Assembly: GCA_963082715.1 (NCBI GenBank)
Contig: OY720454.1
Coordinates: 42,215,454-42,279,453, forward strand
Length of the DNA: 64,000 nucleotides
DNA from: Harpalus rubripes
Lineage: Eukaryota > Arthropoda > Insecta > Coleoptera > Carabidae
Direction of reading: 5' to 3'
In this document: positions 35,729-48,540 of the stretch, in pieces
How the letters are laid out: every line of letters starts with the position of its first letter
Numbering within the stretch: position 1 is the first letter of the stretch
Position numbers and translations under genes: made by a program
Notes under the pieces: generated by a model
The model's database searches: none
What the model saw: only the letters and a program-made list of their open reading frames with translations
What the model was told of the DNA's origin: nothing

Positions 35729-35780
<52 letters not shown>

Positions 35781-35789
35781 TGTGTGTGT

Positions 35790-35841
<52 letters not shown>

Positions 35842-35900
35842 ATGTGCGAGTGTGTGTGTGTAACAAAATTTTCGTCTACGATAAAATTAGAAGATTTTTG
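35600..35900 (+). mobile_element. Modular TG-microsatellite repeat (left arm)
   Basis: CCTTCCGTCACCTTTAGGTA, AAGGTATTGTCTTTGG, CACGTTTTAGGGTACCTAG and TTTTTACGATGATGTCTG lead into TG repeats (35731-35863) interrupted by two TACG steps, then CAAAATTTTCGTCTACGATA. The mirrored copy is at 36953-37265. Confidence 0.7.
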
Positions 35901-36383
35901 TCAAGAATAAAAATATATGTATAAATGATTACCTGATTTTTATTTTGGAAATAGTCATTCGAATACCATTCGTGGTTAAAATTTATCCTGGAAAATTTTT
36001 CCGATTGCTTTACTCGAGCCTGTTGCTAATTTATCTCGTGACATTGTTTAAAAATCACTCGTTTGACAACTCGTGATTTTTTTGTCTATGCCACTCAATA
36101 AATTGCTAGGCAACCAGCTCTCGTAACAATTTGAAAATTTTTCCGGCAAAAATTTACCACTTATATATGATAAAATAGAATGTTGTTACTTAGTGAATTT
36201 AAATTTTAGATTCTCCGGAAAAACTATATCTGGCTTTGATAATGGCTTGACAAACTCTAAACAAAATTTGTATTAGATTTTGTAAAACATTATACAGGGT
36301 TCAAAGGAAACAAAAGCAAACAGTGCGAAAATAAAATGTTCTTTTCTATCCGAAATAGTTAATAGTTAATTATTCCCAGAATG

Positions 36384-36391
<8 letters not shown>

Positions 36392-36460
<69 letters not shown>
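36392..36460. repeat. (TA)n tract at the palindrome centre
   Basis: About 35 TA units lie exactly at the symmetry axis (36426.5), flanked by the inverse pair GAATGATATATACAT and ATGTATATATCATTC. TA tracts form cruciforms easily, which makes this a fragile site. Confidence 0.95.
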
Positions 36461-36469
<9 letters not shown>

Positions 36470-37011
36470 CATTCTGGGAATAATTAACTATTAACTATTT
36501 CGGATAGAAAAGAACATTTTATTTTCGCACTGTTTGCTTTTGTTTCCTTTGAACCCTGTATAATGTTTTACAAAATCTAATACAAATTTTGTTTAGAGTT
36601 TGTCAAGCCATTATCAAAGCCAGATATAGTTTTTCCGGAGAATCTAAAATTTAAATTCACTAAGTAACAACATTCTATTTTATCATATATAAGTGGTAAA
36701 TTTTTGCCGGAAAAATTTTCAAATTGTTACGAGAGCTGGTTGCCTAGCAATTTATTGAGTGGCATAGACAAAAAAATCACGAGTTGTCAAACGAGTGATT
36801 TTTAAACAATGTCACGAGATAAATTAGCAACAGGCTCGAGTAAAGCAATCGGAAAAATTTTCCAGGATAAATTTTAACCACGAATGGTATTCGAATGACT
36901 ATTTCCAAAATAAAAATCAGGTAATCATTTATACATATATTTTTATTCTTGACAAAAATCTTCTAATTTTATCGTAGACGAAAATTTTGTTACACACACA
37001 CACTCGCACAT

Positions 37012-37067
<56 letters not shown>

Positions 37068-37084
37068 ACACACACACGTACACA

Positions 37085-37136
<52 letters not shown>

Positions 37137-39268
37137 GACATCATCGTAAAAATAGTAAAATCGTATTCTAGGTACCCTAAAACGTGCTTAATCATCAAAA
37201 ACTCACCACCGATTTTTTTTTGACCAAAGACAATACCTTCCTTACCTAAAGGTGACGGAAGGTAATAAATATATTCATTATCAGATGTACTCATATTTTT
37301 GAATAGTACCTACTGTATATATTAATTTCAAACGATACAGGTTACAGAAATTAAAGTGTATACTTCATCCGAAAATATTAAGATTTACATTATTAATCTC
37401 CAAAATTGTCATTCTCTGCATTATAACATCTCCTAAACGTCTATTTCCTCTCATCTCATCTTCTCTTTAGCATAATCTTTATCTATCTGCGAGAGGAAAT
37501 TCGGTAGAAAGTGTCTGATAGGATGTGACTCGCATCTCCATGGCTACAAGACAAGAGAGTTTGTCTGGGACATCACCAGGTTCTAGTGCATTACCGAGCT
37601 ACGGATCCAGGATCCTGCATGGAGCTTCGAGATGTGTTAAATGTTAAATGGTTATGAGAATGGAAACGAGTTTCAAGCCAAGAATGAGATGTGATCGAAT
37701 AAGATAAAGAGAAGTGGTTATCTAGGAGAGTAGTGATATTATAGGTGATTTCCAAAGTCCTACTGCAAATGCAGATATGCAACATTTATACTCGTATAAT
37801 TATTAATTTTGAATTATGCACTTGGTAGAATATATATGTAGATTAATGCAAGAATAACCAACGTCAACATTTCATAATATTGTGAATGACTAATTTAAAA
37901 TGAAAAAACTTTTACACTTCATACCGAGAGTACCTTTCTGCACTATTAATGTTGATAACAAATATCACTTAATTAAGATTTAAACCGTCCGCAGCACTAA
38001 AGCTCTTCAAGATTTTACTCCCATGTACTGGTTATTAATGCAAGTAGTATTTTAAAAAAAATATTTATATGTTTTTATGTCGGCTAGGTGGCCGAGCGGA
38101 TTAGAACACATCTTCTAGGTCGCAGTGCCGTCACCCGAACCATGTTCCGTGCGTTCGATTCCCGTCCCCGTCGACCGACAGTATGTTTATTTGTCGTAAA
38201 AAAATAAATACAGCTACCTTGCTTCCTTGTATTCATCACACTCGAATGCTACAACCTGTGGTGGGATCCAAAGCCTACGCTATGATAGCGTAGCGAAAAA
38301 TACCCCTTACGTTTCACCTTCCTTTCCCAATTAACTTCCATGGTTATTAGGGAAACGACGCATTATTTGTCGCTACGCTATCATGGCGTAGTCTTGAGAT
38401 CCCATCCCTGGCCACTTACACATCTTATGCAGGGTGTTTCTCGGATACGGGACACCCAGATTATTTTCTTTATGGTTCTTTAGCTCGCCGTAGTTGTCCG
38501 CTACGAGCGCTAGTTTAGCATAAAAGCATGAACGCATGTCTTCTATATTTGATATTGAAACATCAAATTCATACAAAATCGCAAAACGCAAATTATTTGA
38601 TTTTAAATATGTAAATGTAAAATCTAGACAATACGATAAACACAGAAATTAAATTGTCAGGTATTAAATGTAAACATAAACAGGTGGCTGTATTTTGATT
38701 CTGTCTCTTCTCTTCAAGCACGTTTTGGGCACGTATGTCGAGACCAAATTCGCATATGTACGCCGTAATGGCGAGAAGAAAATATTGCAAAAGTTTATAA
38801 TATTTTTTTCTCCGGTATTTTCTAAAATTTTACAAAATATAATAGTAAAAACATTTAAAAATATTTTAACATATAAAAAAATCAAAAATTTGAAAACCTC
38901 CATTATGAAACTTACTTTCTTCGGATGTTATTTTTTGATTTTCATAGTTTGTGAAACATCTAAAAAAGCTTTTATGAATAATTATTAATAACCCACTGAA
39001 AAGATGAAGCATACTACATCTCAAATTAAACTTAATTTAAGAGGTCCAAATTCTTAACTCTGAATGCAAATATCTAGAAAACGAAAATAGATATCGTCCA
39101 GCGGTTTAAAAATTTCCATAAATATTTTTTTTAATTCGCCTTCCATTTTTAGGCCCTCTAAATTCGACCCCCTATCATATCGAAAAACTGATGAGACTGA
39201 TTGAGAAAGAATGAATTTATTGTGTTGAAAAACTAAAATTTCATGAAAATATTCACAAGAATACATTT
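36427..39268 (-). repeat. Right arm of the 5.67-kb palindrome
   Basis: Inverse of 33597-36426. It differs visibly only in the CA/TG tract (36997-37138), which has three TACG interruptions instead of two and is 12 bases longer. Beyond 39268 the sequence (AATAAAAAAATTCGAAAATG) has no counterpart left of 33597. Confidence 0.95.
38079..38179 (+). repeat. tRNA-like SINE head (right arm copy)
   Basis: Exact mirror of 34686-34786, here on the plus strand: GTCGGCTAGGTGGCCGAGCG at the start, GCGTTCGATTCCC as B box, CCGAC at the end. Confidence 0.6.
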
Positions 39269-39488
39269 TTAATAAAAAAATTCGAAAATGGCCAAATTCT
39301 CGAATTATTCCAAAGGAAACATATTCGATTTTTAATAATATTGAGCCATGTAAATAGTGCGAATGTTTGCCTTCAAGTAGGAAATAAAGCAATCTATTTG
39401 AACACATTTTCTGACAAAAGATGTGGAAAAAGGAAAATATCATGTTTTACGTTTAATTTTTTTTTAAATGTTAATACATATTTGTTTT

Positions 39489-40150
39489 TACTTCCTTGTA
39501 CATAGTAAAGCAAGTATTGTCATCGTGATATATTCATTTTGACCATCTCTGAATCCATTTTGACTAATTTCGTCGTGACGTCTGTACGTACGTATTTAGC
39601 ATAACTCAAAAACGGTAGGCCGTAGAAAATTGAAATTTTGTATTTAGGACTACTATGACATCTAGTTGTGCACCTCCCTTTTTAGTCATACATAATTTCC
39701 AGAATTGGAACTTTTCTTGAAGCCTATAATAGATTTTAATGAAAAATTATTTTAAAATGTAATCCAAAACTTTTCAAATTTAGTGTATAAGACTTTTATG
39801 TCAATAAGAACAACATAGTAGATTTTGGTTAATATAGGATAACCGGAAGTGATATATTACCTGAAGTTGTTAACAGTATTTCTTGAATAAAATAGTTTTA
39901 TTTTGATTTTAGAAATAAATGCTACAAATAAGAGTTTTGGAGAATTAAATTCTGCGTGTAGCACATTAAGTATTATTAAATTTGCCCTTTGTACAAGCGA
40001 GATATGCAAATTTAAAAATTATATACTTTTTGGTTCTTGTAATAATTAAAAAATTAATGTTCATGTCAAAATATGTCAAATACGTGTAATTTTATAAATG
40101 GATCTATATACAAGGAAGTCGTGTGGTGTCCACATCAGATTTTTTAGAAG
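39489..40150 (-). mobile_element. Modular-family variant with ACTTCCTTGTA ends
   Basis: ACTTCCTTGTA near 39489 is inverted as TACAAGGAAGT near 40110, followed by GTCCACATCAGATTTTTT. The interior contains one unit of the ~140-bp repeat on the minus strand (AATCCAAAACTTTTCAAATT, then GGATAACCGGAAGTGATA). There is CGTACGTACG in place of a long TG tract. It links the tandem unit and the terminal motif in one element. Confidence 0.6.
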
Positions 40151-41007
40151 AAGAATCATCAGAAAATTTTCCACTCAGAATTTTCGATCCGTTTTAATTC
40201 CCTGAATCAAATCCCAAAGCACCCTATAATTGAAAATGGTATACTATTATTAATCTTAAATATTAAATTTGGGGGCTTTAAAAAATTGGAAATATTCTTT
40301 GAATAATTTTATGCGATATTCAAATATCCCATTAAATTCCGGGGTCAGGTGCTCTTGAAAAAATCATCTTATTTGATAAATCCAGGAGTGTAGAAAGTGG
40401 GGTGGTTTAAAGGGTCTTTACCCTCCTGTTGAGATTAATATTGCAGAGCCCCGTCTCTCACAGGGGTTGTTCGGAATTAAATTTTATGGGAACGATAATG
40501 GTGTGTTTTGAAGTTCCCTAACGCCTGGAATTCGTTATAAGTTCCATTCTGCGGTGGAAATGCATACAATTTTACATTTCTTTTTCTTTCTAGGCAACTT
40601 TAAAGGGAAATAATTACGGAAATAACGACTGTACCTTTTACATGAATGCCTGACATTAACCAGCTGTTAAACTTTCCTACAACTTGGATTCTTTCATAGA
40701 AATTATTATAGTTGTAGCACGAACAAAGTGTCACGATGATAAAGACATCACAATGAGAAAAAGCATTGCCAAGTCAGACTTCAAAGACTGACATTTCTTT
40801 GCGCACTTTTATAAAGCATTTTAATTTGCTGCTGTATACATTCTACAAAGCTGGCAGTAGGTATTTTACATAATTTACATGTAATTCGTACCCATGGTCG
40901 GTAAAGTTCAAATCATATACCTACTTTTCAAATTTAATGCTACATACAAATGTTCTTCAAATTATTTGACAAGTTATATTTAATTTAAATTGATTGTATT
41001 AAGTTAT
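40151..41007. other. Non-coding stretch
   Basis: No gene or repeat I can support; composition is slightly less AT-rich near 40380-40560. Confidence 0.4.
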
Positions 41008-41010
41008 AGT

Positions 41011-42582
41011 ATGTTCCGTAACTTAACCAGTTCGACCAGATTTACGGTTTTGTGTTCCGTAAATCCTGAAATTATTTACCGGTTTCTATTTGGACCGTGG
41101 TCCTGAAAAAAGTTGGTAAAAAGTCGGACCACGGCAACCACGGAATAATCCTGATTTCTCTGGTATTTTTACCCCCACTACGGCTATTTTCAAACATCAT
41201 AACAAAATCAAACGATATCCGTTAATGTCAAATTTCTAAACCGCATTTTTAGTGATATTACTAATAATTATTATGGATGTACACTCTATCCCCACGTCAT
41301 CAATTTCTGATGCAAGAATTACAAAACATTTATCTAGCATCTTTGACGTACACACGGCATATATGAGACTTTTATTCGCTATCTCAGTGTCGTCGGTTTT
41401 TCAGAGGGGTATAAGTTATCTCCGTCTAACCAACGGCAAAATATGAAATAGAAACTGTATTGTAACCGCAGTAACAAGTGTCATTATCACAGACCATAAC
41501 ACTATTTTAGATAAAAAAACGTACGTATTAAGCATCGGAACTACATCAGTGGTGTACGGAAGCATTAATTAAATGACAAATCACAAAATTCGCATCAAGC
41601 GTCAAGTGAAAAAAAAATTGACATACTAATGATACTGGTGTCTCTTGTACTGAAGCAAAACTATAATTGCTTTCCCGGTATCCGCCATTTGCGTTTCCCG
41701 GGCCTGGTCATTATCAAATATTTGAATTATTTGAATATTCATGTCATTCTGTCATTCATGTGATTTGGCGTCAATAATAATTTGTGCTTCGTTGTGAGTT
41801 CGTCATTTTGTTAATTCTTGGGATTATACATATTGTGCATTTTGCTATTACAAAGACGGTGTTTCTAAGATTTACGACAATTATTGCAACATATTGATTT
41901 TGAACAATAAAAACAGATATATTTTATCAATTTTACTTATATCGTATTTATTCAATTGGTTTATTATTTCTAAATAACTATTTTTATTTCGAATTTTGAT
42001 GAATAACGAAATTGACACATTATAGGTCGTACTGTCAGTTTTTACCAGTTTTGATATTACATTATAATTATACAATTGCGAAATATGTCATTTAGAATTT
42101 TGGTGAATAATAATATTCTCACAGTAGGTAGGTATATTAGCGAACAACAAAGTTATAGCAAATAAAATATTGAAAATGTCAAATATGAGAAAGTCCTGTC
42201 ATTCTCTATCTTATATCAAACTAGAAAATTAAATCCCTATAACAAAACCATGGTAACAATATGATGTCATTAATTCCCTCCCACCCCTGACAATTTGAAC
42301 TATATGTTTACTATTGATGACGTGGGGACCAAGTCGTGGAAACGGATTTTATGTCTGTAAGTATGACAACATTATTTATATTTAATATATTGTTGATTGT
42401 GTTATTTTTATTGGCATTATTCAACGTTATCATTCATTTGGTTAATTTTTATTTTTGTTAGGTTGTGTCAATTTTAAATGTCATGATTCAAAGTCAATCT
42501 GTCCCGAAATAGATGAAAATATTCCGGAACCATGGTGTACCCGGTATCAAGATATTGGTTTTTTGGTTGACTTACGGAACAT
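41011..42582. mobile_element. Element with ATGTTCCGTAA ends and AGT duplication
   Basis: ATGTTCCGTAACTTAACCA at the left matches the inverted right end ATGTTCCGTAAGTCAACCA. AGT stands on both sides (41008-41010, 42583-42585). Subterminal GGACCGTGG/CCACGGAATAATCC and TATTCCGGAACCATGG blocks echo each other. It is 1572 bp with no transposase. Confidence 0.65.
41289..42328. mobile_element. Inner element with TCCCCACGTCATCAAT ends
   Basis: TCCCCACGTCATCAAT at 41289 is exactly inverted at 42313-42328 (ATTGATGACGTGGGGA). It is nested inside the AGT-flanked element. The interior is AT-rich with a short CpG-containing part near 41680; no coding frame. Confidence 0.6.
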
Positions 42583-42980
42583 AGTACAACAAAAATATAG
42601 TTTTATTTATTTATAAATATATTTTTCGTACCTCCGTCCATTTTGACTAGTATTACAGAACTCAAAATCGTCCAGAAATGCGCTGTTGCTGACCTAGGCC
42701 GGCAAAAGGAGTTGGCATTACTGTTCTGGTGATATGTCAATTTAAGATTATTTTCAACACAAGAATTAGCAAAATTTTTACAAATTTTAGGGCTAAATCT
42801 TTAATTTTTGTAACTTAAACAACTAAATTTTGCCATAAAAATAAGAATATGCTGTCATTACTGATATCTCGTATAGATTAATTATAAGTTCCAATTTTAG
42901 GACTAGTTTGTTTTGTAATTACAAATAACTTCACGTGATACAATTGATTTTCCACCATCTGTCATTAAAAATATGCAAAA

Positions 42981-43070
<90 letters not shown>

Positions 43071-44200
43071 ATGTTATATTTTCAATAGATATCAAATAAT
43101 TACGCATTTTAAGCTCAAATGTAAGTAATTATAATGAAACTTGCAATTTAAAACCGATAAAAATATATGTTCATTTTTTAGGTTATGTAACATAGAATAA
43201 AGTGTAGAGAAATATACGAAGAATTTATGAAGAAGTCGGTACAAAAAATCATGTGTATCACACGCCCAGACACTGTTTTGCGAGATCTCGTATTTGCAGG
43301 CCTCGTTTTCAGCTCGGCCTGTCAAAAAAAACTCGGTCTCACAAATGTTCAGTTTCTGGCCTAGTGATACAAATAACTATTGAAACACTCTAAGAAATTC
43401 TGTATAAAATAAACACTAAAATTGTTTATATATGTAGGTCCACACAAAGTTGTATAAATTTAACCAGTAACAAATTTAGTATAAAAGCACACGTTAAATT
43501 GATTGACAATTAAATATGTACGCATATTTCGTAACACAGTATCATGTATGTATTATGACTATGTAATGATGTTTCAAAATATGTATATTGATGTATGATA
43601 TTCGTAAATAAATAAGAGCAATATGTTCAAGTGATCTCATTTATAAAATGCATTTTACATAGATTAAATGATGGTAATTATAGGTACTTACCAGGTAATG
43701 GGAAATCTTCATACCTGATGCCTTACTTGTTTCAGAAAACACACATTTGCACAAATTTTTCTTTCACAATTTAAGTTTATTATAATTGAATACACATATA
43801 TTTGTACAGATACATACGTCCATCCAATGCTAAATATCACAACAGACTAATATCTTGCGATTTTTAACTTGTTTCATTAGGAACACGATATCACTGATCA
43901 TAGTGTAGAATGAAATTTCTATAAAAAATTAATATGTATAAATAATGTAAGATTTTTTAAAAATTATACAATTTTTACCACATTTTATTATTTACAATTT
44001 GCAATATTTTGCAAAATTTTACAAAATTTAGTATTGTTTTATACACAAATATTTTTTCACTTACTAAATCAGTTTTACACAGCTAAAATTTCTTAAAGTG
44101 TACTCGTAAATACTAATTTCTGTGGATTAATGTAAGAACAACTATTGTTAATTTTTGGCCGTAATAATATTGTATTATCGGTTAAAAAACGCTATAATTT
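42583..44200. other. Non-coding stretch with a long TA tract
   Basis: (TA)n occupies 42982-43067. Around 43260-43345 the sequence is GC-richer (GAGATCTCGTATTTGCAGGC) without assignment. No gene. Confidence 0.5.
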
Positions 44201-44487
44201 TATGTTACAGTAAAAGTACATAGTAGGATGATATGTACATTGCCGGTAAATGTAGAGACTTGCCAAACACTACTTTCGCTTGTAATTCAACCAAACACAC
44301 ACAACAATAACCCCAACTACTGCACAAAGTCACTCTTGGAAAATTCGGGGTGAATTTTGTGCATTAGGTAAGGTTATTGTTATTACCTATATTTAATTGA
44401 ATTGCAAACGAAAACAATTGTAAGCGAATTTTTACATTTGCCAGGCAATGTGCACATCATCCCATTATGTACTTTTACTGTAACATA
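44201..44487. mobile_element. Near-full-length hairpin MITE
   Basis: TATGTTACAGTAAAAGTACA at the left matches the inverted right end, and pairing continues inward through GGATGAT(A/G)TG(T/C)ACATTGCC, TTTCGYTTGYAATTCAA, AATAACC and GCACAA. The 287-bp element can thus fold into one long imperfect stem. If transcribed it would be a substrate for small-RNA processing. Confidence 0.8.
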
Positions 44488-45523
44488 AATATACAAGAAC
44501 AACCATAGTCTAATAGTCTAACAGTCTAATTGTGTAGGAATCAGTATCCAAAAGAATATTTATTGCAATTACAGCCAATGGAAACATGCCAATAAGATCA
44601 TGAAGAGCTTTAGTACCTACTATTCATTTCAAATCACAGAATTAGTGGCATTAATAATTTAGAATGTCAAGTTTCACCAGAAAGGTATATAATATTAAAA
44701 AATAGCGTTGATTCATTCATTCCTAAAATTACGATATACTGTTTTTTTTTCTTTAAGCCACAGAATTGTATTGTATTCGGATTCATACATTCATGTCAAG
44801 AATGAAAAGATATTATGTACTACAGCATGGAGAAAAGGGTCTAGGCAGAAGCGTTTCGTGGCGACCCCGGTTACTTGTTTATGGTTTATCCGTAATTAAT
44901 TCTACCTCTACGAACATACTTGTGTAGTGTATATTGTACAAAATGTAATTCGACACGAATAAATGAATTCACCCTCACCGTAATTTCTCTTTTAATTTTT
45001 GCACATTTTATTTATTAATTCTTTCATCTCATAAGTTCTGGAACATTTTTCAATTGTTATATGCGACTATTTCCACTTTGTACGTACCTATGTAACTCCT
45101 AAATATATGACGCACAGAATTCTTCTAATAGTGTTTTCAATTCCAGGAAATAGATTTCATTTTTGTACATGGTGTAATTCAGTAGAAATTGTTATGATTT
45201 GACTTGGAAGTTTAATACTACTATTAGTTATTTTTAATTGGAAATAGATATTGATATTTATTCACTGAAAGCTATTTAAATTGAACCATTCAATATTATT
45301 AATGATATCATAATAATAGTAATTTCTTTTCAATTATCCACTGAAGAAACTGAAGATATTTGAAACGTCCTTGAACTATCCATACAAAGGAAATATGAGA
45401 ATAACATATTGTTAGTTTGAAATACATGAAAATATTTTCATATATAGTGCTCTTCATAATCATTGGAGTAAGAATGTGTATCTAATTTAAAATGGGTCTA
45501 TTTGTTAAAATTATTAATATTAT
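44488..45523. other. Non-coding stretch
   Basis: No gene. At 45341-45369 CTGAAGAAACTGAAGATATT followed by TGAAACGTCC has the same order of blocks as the hammerhead-like motifs but only a weak stem. Confidence 0.35.
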
Positions 45524-46537
45524 TGTAACGTTTATATTTATTTGAGTGAAGTGTAAAAATCAATGATAAATATTAAAAGAGAATAACAATATACAATTAC
45601 TAATGTTAATGACATATTAAATACTAATTGAGACTAACTAACTAGTTAAACACTAACATTATTTATTTATTTAAACTATTAACAGTAACACGACTATTTA
45701 TTTCCACGATATTACTGATTATTTATTTCGACTACCGACCTCCGCTACTGACTCAATAGCGTCTGTATTTTCAACTGCCCGGAAAGAATTCACTCCTTTC
45801 ACCTCACTTTTATTTATGTAACTAACTTACTAACTGTCCTTCTGATGGACTAACTGTTCTAACTTCCACAGACTCAGTATCACCAACTGTCCGTATGCCA
45901 CAAGTCTTCAAGACCACTGCCGAGTATCCACTTCTACTCGCCGTTACTGTAACCGTATGACCTAGCTTCTCAATACTCCTCAAAACTACCGAGTATTCAC
46001 TTCCACAGCTATCCCAGTATACTAGTAACTTCCTGAGTACTCCACTCGACACCAAACTTCATACGCTCACCATGATACTGTTGTGCCACTCAACTCACTG
46101 ACTCCTTACTATATACGTAACTGTCCTTCTGACGGACTAACACTCTATGTGACTGTCTCTCTGCACATAAGTACGTCGCTTATATAATTGTTTTAATATT
46201 TCTCGAACAGTCTCGAACTATATAACAATGCGCGGGTAATTATTCTTAGCTCTCCCTTGCTCACACAACTGACCGCCTCACGTCGCCTGCCTATCACGCG
46301 CTGCCCTGTTATCGATCGCCTACCTAGGTTCCTCCTACCTACTAGAATGCTTCTATTCATAGGTATCGGGAATCACGGACCAAGTGTCGTAGGTACCTGC
46401 CCTCTCACGTTACATTATTATAAAGTGTTTTTCGTTTTCAATGTCCGAATTTTGAGTAAAAAGGTATTTAATAAGTAGTTATGTAGTGAGTAAGATTTAG
46501 TTACATTTATCATGTGATCCACCACGTGATCACAACA
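45524..46537 (-). mobile_element. Candidate solo LTR
   Basis: Read on the minus strand it begins TGTTGTGATCACGTGG and ends AACGTTACA, giving TG...CA borders. The flanks ATTAT and ACTAT differ by one base, a possible 5-bp duplication. A TATATAAGC box is at 46179-46187 on the minus strand, and several AATAAA signals follow near the 3' end. The GC-richer middle has short repeated phrases (GTCCGTCAGAAGGACAG, GTCCATCAGAAGGACAG). No internal retroelement genes lie on either side. Confidence 0.4.
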
Positions 46538-46720
46538 ACTATTCTTTGAAAGGAAATGTAAACATGTCAGACCAAGCACATACTCTGCGCATACTTTTCA
46601 ATTAATTTATGTTTATTTCCAGTTTTCTTCAAACCCCGGCATTCTAACCATCTTTTCAACTGTAAGACGAAATGGTTTTCAATGTTTTTCATCACAAATC
46701 GTGCCTCCGGTACATCATAA

Positions 46721-46996
46721 ATAAATAAATAAATATATCATCACGGCCTATTACCCATTGCTGGGCGTGCCAATCTGCATTGTAAGCAGATATCGGTAAT
46801 GATGATGACATATTTGTACCGTGCGGGCGTTTACCAGGCGTCACCGCACGGGCACTCATTGCTAGCGTGGAAAGTGCACCACAGGGGTCAATTTAGTGCT
46901 ATTTAAAATTCGAAATATTTGGCGTCGGTCGGGATGGAACCCGGTTCCCCAGATTCGCGAGCAGACACTCAGGCACGCGGCCACGAGACACCATCT
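46721..46996 (-). mobile_element. tRNA-derived SINE
   Basis: On the minus strand the 5' end reads GTGTCTCGTGGCCGCGTGCC (A box region), then GGGTTCCATCCC (B box). A GC-rich body follows (CCGTGCGGTGACGCC), then GCCCAGCAATGGGTAATAGG and a TTTATTTATTTATT tail at 46721-46735. The order of pol III boxes, body and short-repeat tail is that of a SINE; GCTGGGC-type 3' bodies are frequent in insect SINEs. Confidence 0.75.
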
Positions 46997-48300
46997 TGTG
47001 TTAAACTCATTATTTATTTGTGAACTTGGTTTTTTAATAATATTTTAAATTCCAAGGATCACTACACTTTAGTATAAGAGATAATAATAGGCACTACACA
47101 AAATAACTTGTTCACAAATCCGTTCACCCAAAAAAGTTTCGTCGCTGAAAATGATTTTTGGCCGAAATTACAAATTACAGAAAGTGAATTTTCATAATAT
47201 CGCTGAACAATTTCTTTGCATTGTTAGGTTAGGTTTGGTTAATATCACTGCATAATTTCTTTGCATTGTTAGACTGTGTACTTGATTAATTGTCAACCAT
47301 TAATGATTATTCCTGTCAGTTCAGATGTTTAAGAAATCCTAGGATTGCTCTACGAGAGTAATTTAAAATCCGGATATATATTTTGATTACAAAAAAATAT
47401 ATCTATGAAGTCCACCATTAAAAATATTTAATAGTTATTATTAGTGCACAGAAGAAGTAACAAGTAAAATAAAAAAATACAATGGTATAGTAACTATTTT
47501 AAATTAAAATACGTATTCATTAATATTCGTGTAGTATTTGTCCTTCTTTAATACAAATAGTGATTTTATTATTCGTGCTTCATGTCTTACACCACTAAAA
47601 ATATCTATCAACAGCCATAAATTTCCTCCCCCAAATTCTTAAATTACTTCTTCCCCTAAATAAATAAACCGCCATCTAGACAAAGAAAAAACCGAATTCC
47701 ATATCTCAACTCTGTTGATCATGAAACATTTACATCGGTTGCCACGGTATTCCCACGCAACCGCAGCGATCACGTGACCGGGGGTAAATCCCCTGTAGAC
47801 AACCCCGAACCGCCGCCATTGCATGTGTAATATGCATTTGCAGCAAGGGTAATTTCCTTGTCGTACAAGGGGTGTGAAAGAACAGAGAGATTTAGAGGGA
47901 GTTTGATTAGGAAAACTGATAGAAGAATTGTTTTATTACTACGATAATATAAAAAATGCTTCAACTGTTGAAAAGACTGATTGTCAGGCCCATCGTTTGC
48001 AGACAGACACTACAGGGGTGGTAAAATTAAAATCCATCGGTACTTAGTACAAAACCGGAATGAGGATCACTCTTCCAAACATGTTTTTGTTCTTGTTTGC
48101 GGATTGTTCAAAACTACAGTCAAAATAAACTGGAGTGGATGTTTTTGATCCTGGTTACCAAATAAAGAAAACCAGAGTGATCAGTTCGACTACATTTCAA
48201 ATAGAGGACTACGCAATAAATCTCTGTGGTCAAATAAACCTAAATAAAGGTTTCAAAAGAGAGCAACAATCAAAAGTGAAAAATTCCCTGACTTCAATTG
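46997..48300. other. Non-coding stretch with a CpG-containing patch
   Basis: 47760-47830 is GC-rich (GTGACCGGGGGTAAATCCCC, CCGAACCGCCGCCATTG); its minus-strand frames show no domain. Two nearly identical phrases TTTCTTTGCATTGTTAG occur at about 47210 and 47258. No gene. Confidence 0.35.
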
Positions 48301-48315
48301 GACCTTGACGCATTG

Positions 48316-48410
48316 TTGGTTTGGGCGTGCTGCTACTAGATATAGGGAAGCCCTGGGTTCAAATCCCAGCGAGGTTTATTTTTCATAAATCCTTCTTCAT
48401 TATATATACT
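48316..48410 (+). repeat. tRNA-derived SINE fragment, family 2
   Basis: CCTGGGTTCAAATCCCAG has a perfect 5-bp TΨC-like stem around TTCAAAT, and the following TTTTTCATAAATCCTTCTTC matches the body of the copy at 60239-60362. The 5' half is poorly preserved. Confidence 0.6.
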
Positions 48411-48540
48411 TTAGTATACTCTACTTATGGTAACTAAGTTACAGAAATTCACTGCTGAAAAACAGTCTTTAATATTAATCAATATAATGTCAGACAGTTA
48501 GGTTCCTTTAAATGTACTTCACGGAAAATGCGATCGAGAA

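Larger units (their letters stand above)
33597..36426 (+). repeat. Left arm of a 5.67-kb palindrome
   Basis: It is the reverse complement of 36427-39268. Mirrored landmarks add up to a constant 72,865 from the outer edge to the TG tract (for example 33962/38903, 34274/38591, 35571/37294) and to 72,853 inside it. The only net length difference is therefore 12 bases in the TG tract. The outer match ends at 33597/39268 and flanks then differ. The arm holds a tRNA-like segment, a small foldback and a modular-family fragment. Open frames within are duplicated in the other arm and lack known domains. Confidence 0.95.

Noticed and set aside
33599..39443. Pairs of identical hypothetical proteins on opposite strands
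   Set aside because: They arise because the palindrome duplicates the sequence; they have no motif and the identity only reflects the inverted arms.
45822..46055. 77-codon minus-strand frame with Ser/Val-rich repeats
   Set aside because: It lies in the candidate LTR and follows its repeated phrases; no protein family fits.
48340..48375. Functional tRNA gene at the perfect TΨC-like arm
   Set aside because: The 5' half lacks a D arm and acceptor pairing; it matches a SINE family instead.
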